Shown piece by piece: positions 1 to 12,600 of a DNA stretch of 64,000 nt. Made by a program: the position numbers and the translations under genes. Every line of letters begins with the position of its first letter. The stretch's first letter is position 1. This DNA comes from Liolophura sinensis (Eukaryota > Mollusca > Polyplacophora > Chitonida > Chitonidae): positions 7,948,017 through 8,012,016 of the forward strand of contig NC_088307.1 of NCBI RefSeq assembly GCF_032854445.1, in the 5' to 3' direction. The notes below the pieces were generated by a model. The model searched no databases and had not been told where the DNA came from. It worked only from the letters and a program-made list of their open reading frames with translations.

Positions 1-111
1 TACATATGCCTAATATTGGAAACAATGTTCAACTTGTCGAAAACAACAGAATGGCAACCCAGAATAGATGGAGACAGTACCTATATATATAGTGGCATAG
101 TCCAAGTGTAT

Positions 112-202
112 GTTCCGCCCACCATAATGCTGGCCGCCGTCGTATACGTGAAACATTCTTGAGTACGGCGTAAAACGCCGATGAAAAAAATAAAGAAATA
201 AA
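112..202 (+). repeat. SINE family 1, 3' end fragment
   Basis: Contains accataatgctggccgccg, the gtgaaacattcttgagtacgg core and an A/T-rich tail. It is truncated at the 5' side and sits in an intron upstream of the first visible RPTP exon. Confidence 0.75.
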
Positions 203-698
203 TCGAAATATGTTTTTGTTTTGTCATTAATATTTTATATTCCTGTTATTACAGCTGCAGCGAAAGCAGTGACTGGATGTAATCATCGTAACACTTTCTG
301 ATACTTTTTATCATTTTCGCATAAACTGATGTAGGCATTATGACTTTGATAAATGTATGGTCTTCATTAAATTGCTTCTATACCTCGTACTTCTATAATA
401 TGGTAGGCGGTGGTCAGGATTATGCATGTGGGAAATGGATCATTACAAGTTTGACGTAAGTCACCATCATTATAGTGCGATGTAACAACAACTTCTTTAT
501 TTCTTTGTTTATTTGACGTTTAGCGCCAAATAATTTTTCGCTTCTGCGATGGCAGTGGCGTGCAAGCGTTTAAGGATCAGTTTGAATTTTGATTTCCAAA
601 AAGTCTAAAATGTGATACCCCCTCCCGAGTATAGTAAAATAAAAAAAATAGTAAAATAGTAAAAAATAAATAGTTTTATTTATTTTTGTGTTTACCAG

Positions 699-3600
699 CA
701 TTTACCAAAGGGTTGACCGTCGGCCTCCTTGGCAACTGATTCGTTCACTTCCGGTCATATCTACAACTGATGAAGAGGTCTATAGTGTCGTCATTACAGT
801 CGTCGAACCGGAGAAGCCAATACAATTCCGGATTGACTGTAATATGTTGGATAACGGGAAACGAGTGACTGGTCCACCTGGCGTGCCTTCAGATCCCGTA
901 GTCGCCACATGTCTTAGTAAGTCCTCTCTGGAGTCTCGGCTATCTGCAGGATTCTGGGCCTAGATATTACGCGACTATTGCCCCTTCTTGTTTCACAAAG
1001 GCATGCAATCACAAAACTTGATATAAAGACATATTCTGGTAACGTTTCTTGAAGATCTCGTCGCCTCATGTCGCTACAACACAGAAATGTCACTTGCGGA
1101 AAAGGGTGCAAAGCTTTGTGAAAGTGTCATTCATTGTGATCAGTTGTATCATTTTGTGCCATTGTCACCCTGCAGCACATATATATATCTTATGCGAACG
1201 GTCACTGTATTCGCCATTAACACGTTTCGCCAACTTATTGCTTTTGGCGTGCAAGGAGATGTACAAGGCGAAGCTACCAAGAAAGAAATGCCTACAGAGG
1301 GACCAGCTTGCAAATGTCGAAGTGCAAAAATGAAAATGTGTTTTTTTTCTCAGCTTAGGGTGTGTTTATGTCAAACTCACTGGATGTCCCATTAAATAGC
1401 TTACCAGTGTCATTGCGTCAAAAAAACTTCAGAGGGCCTTCGCCTGTTCAGATGGTTAAAGCGGTGGCTCGCTGCGACTATGAATCCCGTGATCAATGAG
1501 GTTCCTTGTTTTGCTTGCGGCTTTGAGTCAGGAGCTGTAAGAGGTACCTGACGAAATTCGGTGATGTACTTCGTGGGTACTCTGGTTTCCTCCACCCATA
1601 AACCTGATCGCCCTCATTTGGCTGAAACATTTCCGACAGCGGCGTTAAGCAATATTCAAATAATTACACAAAATAGCAAATTTGTGTTTTTTTCCTCTCA
1701 TATATAAACAGATTGTTTTATAATCTAGTAATGATGACATTAAACATAAAAACCAGAAGGAAAAACATTGATAATAGTGGATTTAAGAGATGAAAGATTT
1801 GCTTTCTCTTGTTTATGACTTTTTCTTTCTTTCAAAGTTTGTGAGTTTTTTGCAACAATATGGGTGCAATATTGCCGAAGTAGCTTTAAGCCATGCTCGT
1901 AATTCACTCATTTTTATGTATTTTGTAGCTACTACACCTCCACCAACAACAACGCGAGCTCCAACCACAACAACGAACCCTCCTACAATACCGAGTCCGA
2001 CCATTCCACCAGAAACAACTACAACGCGTTCGCAAGGTACAACAACAACTGTAAGGGAATTACACGTTGGCGTGCTGTGGTAGCGACTCAAATGAGAACG
2101 TCAATAAGATTGACGTCGGTATGGTTTCGGTTGCTCAATCATAGGTCATCATAGGTTACTTGTAATTTGATTGTAACTACTTCGGCAACATGTGCTTTTG
2201 ACATATGCACCTATGATAGTTACTCTCAACCTTGTATAGGCCTATATTAACTTTGTAGAACTGTGTTAATATTGTTGACGGCGCTTCCTTTGTAGTATAA
2301 CAACGTCGTAACAGTGAAAGAAGATCGAACGGCATAATTGTGTTGTATTATTAAAGAGACATTTGCACGCCAGTGCTGAGTATTGACTCACGAGCCTCTC
2401 ATCAATGCGACCGCTATGTGTTTAAGTCCAGCTCTTACTGGCTTCTTCTATGGCCGTACGGGGGAAGGCCTGGCACAACCTGCCCATGGTTGTGGGTTTT
2501 CTCCTGGCTCTGCCCGGGTTTCTCCTACTATAATGCTGGCCGCCGTCGTATAAGTGAAATATTCTGGAAAACGGCGAAAAACACCAATCAAATAAACAAA
2601 TAAATAGATAAATTAAAGAGTGATTTTCCTGCTGGTGTCGGTGTATAACTTTTCATACATCGAACTGGTTAATTACTGTCTATTAGAAAGACATACATGT
2701 TTTATCGCCAATATTAGTGATTACAGAGAGATTCAGGATTTAAATTATGAATTTATTTGATTCTTGTTGATCATCGAACTATACACTTTTTCACTAGCCT
2801 AAAGACCTAGCAGTCAGGTTTTTGCTTGAGGAAACCAGCCTGTCCGGAGTAAGTCCACCGCCCTTCGCCAGGTGCTTGCCAAATCTCCTGATTTAAGGCT
2901 GTCGAGAAATCAGTATAAATACTAGATCATTATTTACTCTTTCAATACCGATAACCCGCTAATACAAAATGCGAAATTTAATGCTGATTTAATTTATCTA
3001 ACCTGTGGATGGTCACGGGTCCCCCCCCCACCCGTTCTGTCCGGTTTCCTCCCACCATAATGCTGGTCGCCGCAGTCTAAGTGAAATATTCTAGAGTATG
3101 GCGTAAAACACGAAATAAATAAATAAATAAATAATTTAATTAACTTATCTATTTCTCCAGAGAATCAAATGGAACCACCTACCCGATAGGAAAATGATGA
3201 AGCAATGTTGATCTAACTTTCAGGTTCGAATATTTTCGAGACCGTACGTATCGGTGAGATTGGCCCGGACTTCGTTCTGTTAAACTGGACAGTGTTGTCG
3301 AACGTTTCCAACCAGTCAGTTGATATGGCGATTTCATACCACCTCTTTGCGATTGGTGACTGCAACACAAGCGTCTCCAGTGTCGACATAACTGAGAAAG
3401 TTGACCAATCAGCTACAGCCTACCTTCTGGACAATCTCGAGCCCTGGCGACGCTACATGGTAACGTTGACAGCCATTAGTGAATTCAACATAACTGACCC
3501 CGTAACCCTGTCAGTTTCAACTGGTGAAACAGGTAAGAACTGTGTGTAATGCTGTATCAGCGTGTGCATACCCCCTGTTTCGGCTGCGGACAAGTTGGTT

Positions 3601-6600
3601 TCCTCCATCCAAGTCGGTTTCCTCCATTAACACAGCTGAAAGTTGTCGATTAACTAAAACATTCTTTCAATGCAATTTTAAGCACCAATTAACCCCTTTT
3701 CAAGAACCAGGCATTTTGTGAGTTAAGATTAACAGATTATGGTCACTTTACATATACTGGATTTACACAGAGGATAGTTTTATCTCTTGATCATTATATA
3801 GTTTGACGCTTATATATACGTACCCACACTTCCCAGGATAAACAATGGACACATACGAACGGTAGGGGGATGACTTATCTTCCGACCTCACTTCATGAGT
3901 GACAAGTATTCAGTGTAAATGTTCCACTCTTTATCCTGGTTCCAAGGCTTTACAGTACGGCAAAGGCTGTGTGCAGGCCCGAAAGCCAAGTCACTGCTCC
4001 ACTTAGCTGGATGGGCCCTAGTTAATCTTTGAGTGGTAGAATGAGTTCTCTATGCAAAACAACAGCTATAGGCACTGTTTAATCATCTGGCGAAATGCCA
4101 AAGATTGGCCTAGTCATGAAAATCTATCTGATCTCGTGCGGTCTATTCTTGAGTAGGCGCATAAGACATCAAACATCAAATAAATAAATAAACGAATAAC
4201 CAAGGTGTTCAGCTCAAGGCAATTAACATGTAAAAGATTACAGCACAGAGAGTAAAATCAAAACAGCCGTGACAGCGTGACAGATGGCAAATGGTCACAT
4301 TTAACCGGTAAAATACGGCATAATGTCAGTTCACCTCGGTTAGGGTTTTTACTCTAACTGTTCATAAAAATGCGTCAAGGGCAGCAACTTACTTGCCCTA
4401 TTACCACCACGCCTTAAGCAGATTTGGGTGAAAGAAATGCAGTGTTGTTACCTGCAATTTACTGAAATACGCTAAAGTCTGTGTTGTCATCACATTAGAC
4501 ACACAATGGCATTGGAACAATAAAAAGGGACCAAGCCTTGAAGATGCTTAGTTCACCAACAGAATCCGGGTTCATACAGGAATATAATGTCAAAGACTAC
4601 AATATGGAGAGTAGCCTTAAACAGGAGCAGTCACGACACTGTGATAGTTGGCAAATGGTTACGTCTAAAGTATGGCATCCTGTCAGCTTCCCTCAGTTTT
4701 ATGCTAACCGGTCGTTGTAAATGCTTTTAACGCAGCATATTATACGCCACTTCGCATCACGACTCACGCTAACTGGGTCCAGAAGTACTCAGAATGTCGT
4801 GTGGCCACATTTAAAAAGAATAACATTAAAACAATGCAAAGCCACCAGATCTTAGATACCAGATGACCTTAGACAACTTCAAAACATTTCTCTCCCTATT
4901 CACGGTCCGCCAAGCAACGACAGAACAGTTGTTTGCATTCTGTTTGACTTATTTCATTTTTGTTTAACGTAAAAAACCAGGGTATTTCACTTACAGGTGA
5001 AGGAGTTTTTGGGGTGGGGAAAACCACTGAACATTGGCAGACTACTATCAAACTTTCCTGCGTACAAAGCGCAGACATGCTGCGCATATATACAGAGCCG
5101 CTTCTGCTTAATAACAATGATGGTCTGACAGTGTCCATCGCTCTCATGAACACGTTATGTTATTTACAGCTCCCACTGGTGTAATAAATGCCTCGGACAT
5201 TCGGCTACAGTCGGCAAATTCCGGAAGTTTATCCATTACCTGGAACAACTTAGAGTGTATCGAACGTGGAGGGATACTAATGGCTTTCGAGGTGCAGCTC
5301 CATCCAGTGGGAAACGACTCGTTGTCTTGGGTGGTCTTGGCGGATACGACAGCGTTAACCCTGACCGGTTTACAACCATATACTGAATACTCTGTAAGAA
5401 TCCGCTATGTCAACAAGATTGGGGCCGGCAAGTATGGGACGGAAGTGGTGTTCAGGACTGCGCAGGATGGTAAGCTGTCTTTATCTTCTTACTCAATGTA
5501 TTAATTTCCCTCGTTGTCTTCTTACTACTTACTTGTCTATGTACGAAATATTTGTTCAGTTTGAAGACATCATGGCGCGATCAGTACACTATCACACAGT
5601 CGCAGAACTCTGACCTAAGAGTGTAGATCTATTAAAGGGCCATGTTAAAGTGTTACTGCATCCATGCGTATAGAATTCCTCAACAAAATCTTGGCCAGCA
5701 ACTTCCGTTTATCAGGAAATTATCGCCTTAATGGGTTGCTCCACAAACGAGTCATTCGCACATGTTAAAACTCTGGCAGCTGACTTGGGAACGGTATCAT
5801 TGTGACCTAGTTCCCAGCTCGAATGGCAAACGAGTTAGTCATTTGACTCATTTATACGTGTCATTCATTTGACTCATTTATACGTGTCGTCCCAGGATGG
5901 TAAACCCGTCAGTCAGATGGGTTGCATCTTTTCTGAGTGTATAGGCTCCGTCTAATAACTGTCCAGAAAGGGGTGTATTTTTGAACTGTAGTCGTTATGC
6001 AGCCAGTTAGTTCTGAAATGTAGCCATGGTGCAGTCAGTTAGTTCTGAAATGTAGCCATGGTGCAGCCAGTTAGTTTTGAAATGTAGTCATTATGCAGCA
6101 GTTAGTTTTGAAATGTAGCCATTGTGCAGCCAGTTAGTTTTGAAATGTAGCCATTGTGCAGCCAGTTACTTCTGAAATGTAGTCATGGTGCAGCCAGTTA
6201 GTTTTGAAATGTAGTCATTATGCAGCCAGTTAGTTTTGAAATGTAGCCATTGTGCAGCCAGTTAGTTTTGAAATGTAGCCATTGTGCAGCCAGTTACTTC
6301 TGAAATGTAGCCTTGGTGCAGCCAGTTAGTTTTGAAATGTAGTCATTATGCAGCAGTTAGTTTTGAAATGTAGCCATTGTGCAGCCAGTTACTTCTGAAA
6401 TGTAGCCATTCTGCAGCCAGTTAGTTTTGAAATGTAGTCATTATGCAGCAGTTAGTTTTTAAATGTAGTCATTATGCAGCAGTTAGTTTTAAAAGTATAT
6501 TGTTACTTTCATCACGGATGACTGAAACCATCTGGTATCATTAATTATTGCTAATTCCTTTTTAGCAGTAGCAAATATAACGCTACTTTTGTCATAAATT

Positions 6601-9600
6601 ATTGAAAGTTTTTGGACAGTTTGCGCTTGCCCTGCGCTGCGTTTGCAATTATCAACCTTTGACGTTCCACATCTTTGTATTCTTGTTTAATTGTAATAAA
6701 CAACTTTTAACACCACCTTATTTTATCCAATCTAGACTAATAGCTAACATGCATAATATATTCATTGTTTTTTTGTTTTCAGTTCCAGCATCCCCAGTCA
6801 TCAATTCCACGCTATCAGCGAAGGACTCCATTAAAATCACCTGGTTTGAGCCTGTGCCATCAAACGGTGTGATTACAAAATATGGAATATCTTACACTAC
6901 CGCTAGCGGATTTGAATCGGAGGTGACCTTGCCGAGTCTTGAGAAGCAGGCAACAATGACAGAACTGAGGGCGTTCACGGAATACGCTATCAGAGTACGA
7001 AATATTTTTAGACTACAAACTGAACCTTTACATCCCATTTTGAAAATTCCAGATTTTGAAACATGCAGAAGATAAAGATTTTAATCCCACTGACAATTTT
7101 AGATTTCTAGCCGCGTTCGAGAAGTTGATACCAAAAAAAATGTCCAAAGTGTGAAGTATTGCACCAGTTAGTGATATTGATGGTTTTGTTGTTGATGACG
7201 TTCTTGTAGGTTAGAGCCGCTACAAAAGCGGGATGGGGAAACTACAGTGAGAGCGTAACAGTCCGTTCCTTGCAGGCTGCGCCCGGTCCTCCTACGAACT
7301 TGAGTCAACAAGGACGCAACGAGACATGTATTCAGTTTGACTGGACGGAACCCGCAGAGAAAAACGGAATTCTATCCAATTACCAGGTATGCAAGGCACA
7401 TGTAGCAAAGCTGGCTGTAGACTTTAAACAACACTGCAAACCTGGGCCCGTATTTATCAGGCAACTTAAAATTAAAGTCATAAATTACAGGTGCTTAAAA
7501 AGCCTAATTCAGAACAGGAAAGGTGAATTGTTTTGCGGTAACTAATCATTGTAAATTGCAAAACATTTTAAGTATAGCTTTGTTTGAATTTTTGACTTAA
7601 AAAGCTTGATAAATATTGCCTCATGTTTCATGTGTGACCACTGAGCTCGTGGCATCCCCGGGCAGATGAAAATGTCGTTGGGTTTGTGCTGTTTTTGATG
7701 AACATATATCTCTGGAAGATTTTCGTCACAATTTTGGTGGCAGGCATTTCAAGCCCATACACCTATATATAGGTAAATGTCTTTATGTTCAACAGATTTA
7801 TGAAAAACTTTGTGTTGGGATGGTGTAGATAAGGAGAATTCAATATGGTAGAAAATCAGAGCGAGAATTTCACTGGACGAGCAGTCCTTTCGCGCTCATA
7901 TCTAACCAATTATATGCATGATCTTGCGATTCAAATTTGAATTTATTGAGCATATCGTTCGTTATATGGGTTACAAAGTGGCCACGCAAATATGTTAAAA
8001 TTAGATGTATTCATTTAAATAATGTATATAATCCTGATGATAGCCAAATCGAAATATTGTTGTTTGCCAACGAAAGTCCTCTCTCGGCGTGATCTGCATA
8101 CTTTACTATGTGAAGTTTATCAATCGATGTAATGGATTCCGTTTTCCATTATTGCCAGATCTTGTAACTAAATTGAATACATAAACTGCCCTGTAGCCAA
8201 CTAGATATGAAGAAATACTTACTCTTGGAACATCCATTCCGGCGTTTCGAATCGACGTCTTATGTAAATATTTGGTGAAAAAAAAATAAAATGAATTTAA
8301 TCAACTGGGAATAAAATCAAATACTTGCTTTCGTGCAATATGAGAAGTGACGTCTATTCTAGCTTTGACTTACTTGTGTATTGATACCAAGGTTCTAGCC
8401 ACATTTATTACGCTTCTAAGCTTTAATCTTTTCATTCAAAGAGAGGTTATACGATTGTAATAGGAGTTACTTCCCACCTAACTAGAGAAAAATTCGTCTT
8501 GGGAGATGCTACTGCAGGTCTTACTGTCTTACTTCGGATCGTGGATTGTTACAAGGCCTGAATTTCAGTTATAAAGTTTAAGAGCTTTTCATTCTAATCA
8601 AGGTTGAAATCTTGAATAAATCGTATAAGTCAATCTTATGTAATCGGCTTATAAAATGTATATATTTTTCCTTACCATTTTAAATTATCTCATTTATTTG
8701 TAGAACGTTTTCCCTGCTTCGGTACATATTTCCTGATAGCTGTTACTCCATACTTATCAGCCATCAAACAAGGCATTATAGGAATTAAAATCAATGGTGA
8801 ATTTCACCAGGAAATAAATTGCTCGTAACATATTTAGTTTGTGCCGGTAATCCTCAACCTTAACCGCGACCGTCGCCATATTTTCTATGCAACTGAATTC
8901 AGTTCAGTATTCATTCACCAACACACACGGTATATATATAGTCACAGCCGGTATAAATACAAGTCATCGGCGGGAGTAAGGCTCAACTGAGCCCGATGTA
9001 TCCCTATACAAATGTAATGATTAAAGCCACGATAATATCACACGCAGGTGAATAAAATGCATAAATAAATGAATAAATAAATAATAATAAGCCAATGTGC
9101 ATATGTTTAACCCGTGACGACCTGAGGGAAAGTAACCTTAGGAATAATAACTCTAAGAAGAACGACTTTAGACGAGATTTGAATACGGAAGAGGATTGTG
9201 TTGTTTTAAGTAAAGGTGGCAACTAATTCCATTCGCGCCGTCTAACTATTTTAAGTAAGTAATAAGAAAAGGTGCAGTTAAATGTAGGTTCATATAAGTT
9301 AATTTGCTGACCAAGTGTACTGTATTGCTGGACGGCTAATCTCCTCTGAAAATAACCGGAGAAACGTTTAGGAATCGGGGAATAGTACAAAATAATGTCT
9401 TGAAAATTAAATGTAGGTAATGATAGCAATATGTCTAGAAATTTCTTCACAAATAAAGAAATTGAATATGGCTTTTGCTAGTTAACTTGTCGTTAAAGAT
9501 TGTACCGAGAAATGTTCGGAACATTCGAAATTAAAAATGGGGGCATAAAGACCCGTTTCATGGCAATATTCGAAATTAATAATGGGGACAAGAAATGTAT

Positions 9601-12600
9601 ATTTCGTCTGGACTGAGGCTTAATTAGTATACACTTATGGACAATATTTGAATTCGACACTAAACATCAATCAAATGAATAAATAGACATTTGGTATGTC
9701 AGATATGTAACGAATTAACTACATATGTAGAGGATACGTGAAACTACTCTGTGGCCTTTGGTGGCCTAAAAATGGTTGGAGCGTCCGCGTCGAAATTGGG
9801 AGACTGCGGGATCGAACCCAGGTCGTGTCATACCAAAGACAAGCTGACTCGCTTGGCAATCAGCACTGAGAGGTTACCCTGTCCAATACTTTGATTTTAC
9901 TCATCTGTTTATTCTTGTGAAAATTTGCTAGACAAATAAGCTCATGAAACCTTATTCCGTCACTGGGCGGAAAAGAAGATAATAATGTGTTGGTTTTTTT
10001 CTCAGATTTCTTACAAGCAGATTTTCACTCACCATGCTCGCGGTCTGAATTCCACAACGGCACGTGTTTCAGTGAGCGCAGCTGTCCGATCGACGGTCGT
10101 ATGTGGTTTACAAGAGGCTACCTATTACACGTTCGAGGTTAGAGCAAGTACAGCGGCTGGATTTGGTGCCGCGTCTGACGCATTGGCTATCTGGACACTC
10201 CAAGGTGTTCCAGAGGCTCCACCACGACCAAAGGTCATGAGCGTCAATTCAACAACCATCACACTTGAACTTGACCCTGCCGAGGTCACCCGGGGTCCAG
10301 TTTCCGCATACCGCGTTGTTGTTGACGAACTTGAGGGTAAAAGTCGGCGGCGGCGAGCTGAACAAGACGGACTGGATTTGCCTGGATATGTGGCAGCAGA
10401 ATTTGGCTCCAAAGCCATCACGACAAATACTTTGTTTGTGGTTGGGGACAATGGAAACTACGGTGGCTACAAAAACCCGGGTTTGCAGTCTGGTAAGATG
10501 TACGACATAGCGTATGTGGTAATAAGTGAACTGGAAGGTCTGAATCGTTCCGCCTTTTCACGTGTGTCGGAAGCAGTAAAAACCGGCCCACCTGTTGTCG
10601 TTAAGCCAGTAGTAGAGGACAACACGGGTCGTGTCGTCGGTATTGTTTTGGGAATATTCCTATTACTAATATTTTTGGTCCTCCTTCTTTTCTTCTTGTA
10701 CCGATATATTCAAAACAAGAACAGCAAATACTATCCTTCAACCGCATACAACAAAGATACAGACAAGGTTAATCTTTTCTTGAATGAAGACGATGACTTG
10801 TTGAAGTACTGGAGCAAAACGCAGTCGTTTACTCAGCGACGACACGTTGTGGCTGGGCTTCAGTACGTGCACAGGAATCGGGGTGTCTTCCCACACGATC
10901 ACCTCATGACGCAAACGTCTGCAGGCAAAGCAAGCAGCAAACCTTTCATTTCTTTGCATAAAGAGTTTTACAGTCTTCCTCATAAAAAGCGACCTTGTAC
11001 CGCGGCGAACAAGCGTCGAAACCAACACCGAAACAGGTTTGATCATCTCTTGGCATTCGACCATAGCCGCGTTGTGTTAAAGCCAGACGAGCATTCTGAC
11101 AACGACTACATCAATGCCAATTACATCGGTGGTTACAAGCGCAGGGACGCGTACATTGCAGCCATGAGCCCGTTTAACGATGAAACCGTATTAGATTTTT
11201 ACAGGATGATCTATCAGCTCAAATTACCTACTGTGGTGATGATCACGAAAGTTGAAGAAGAACAGTTTATCAAATGCACACAGTACTGGCCCGATGTACA
11301 AGCCGTTGTAACCTTTGAAAACTTTATTCTTCAAATGGAGGAGGTTCAGCAGTTCCCAGACTACGTGGTGAGGGTCATCAGTCTGAAGGGGCGCGAGGAG
11401 AAGAATATACACACGGTGACAGTGTTTGACTATACATCCTGGCCGGAGCACGGCGTGCCCAACGACACCATTCCGATTCTAGAGCTACGGGACAAGGTCA
11501 GGGCAGTAACCCCTCCAGACAGCCCCATTCTCGTCCACTGTGGGACAGGTGTTGGACGGACCGGCTGTTTCATCGCTCTGGACGCATTGCTCGAGCAGTA
11601 CAAGTCGGAAAACGACGTAAACGTCTTCCACTTTGTGAAAACCATGCGAGACAGTAGAGTGTCCATGGTGCGAACGATTCGTCAGTATGCCTTCATCTAC
11701 AACGCTCTCTTTGAAGCCGTTGTGATCGGAGACATTAGCGTGGGCGCGGATTTGAAGGAGAAATACAAGGACATGATCAAAAAGAATCATAAAACTGGAC
11801 ATACATATTTGAAGGATCAGTTTTTATCCTTGCAAGAGTTCACTCCGAAATTAAAGAAAGAAATGTGTAGTACGGCTTTGCTTCCCGCTAACATAAACAA
11901 GAACCGTTATCCGGATTTAGTTCCACCCAATGATTGTCGCGCCATCATAAACACACTGGGCGGCCCTGAGAGAACCGATTATATTAACGCAGTCTTCCTG
12001 GACAGTCATACGAGGAAAAACCACTTCATCCTCACACAAACACCTTTACCTTCCACAGTGCTAGATTTCTGGAAGCTGATATACGACTACAAAGTCACTA
12101 CAATCGTAATGATGGAGGAACGGAAGACGGATCAAGGACATGCGCAGTATTGGCCGGATGACGACCATCCGAATATAGAGACCAGTCCTTACGTTGTTGA
12201 AAACACTGAATCCCGAGCGGAAGGGGATGACGGTCAGATTATTATTTCTACACTGAGGGTGCACAATTTACAGATCCCCCGAGCCCAACCGAGAGAGGTA
12301 CGACTCTTTCAGCTCCACTCATGGACGGGTCCCGCGTTTGTGCCATCCTCCAAAACAGTCCTGCTGGACCTTATAGACCTCGTGGACGACTGGCAAAGGT
12401 ATTCCTCGGGAGACACGTCACCAGTCCTTGTTCACTGCAGCGACGGTGCTACCCAATCAGGCCTCTTCTGTGCTGTGTCAGTCATATGCAGCAAAATGCT
12501 CCATGAAGGAAGAGTTGATGTGTACCACACGATAAAGCACCTGAAGCGCAGACGACCTCAAATAGTGGACCAATTGGTAAGAAACAAGCTAACACTGAGC

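Noticed and set aside
247..290. Possible extra RPTP exon after tattacag at about 247-254
   Set aside because: No recognisable domain, no matching donor in a compatible phase, and an early stop; not supportable.
2051..2056. Strong-looking donor gtaagg as the end of RPTP exon 2
   Set aside because: It would leave phase 0, while exon 3 requires phase 1; the weaker donor at 2037 fits the reading frame.
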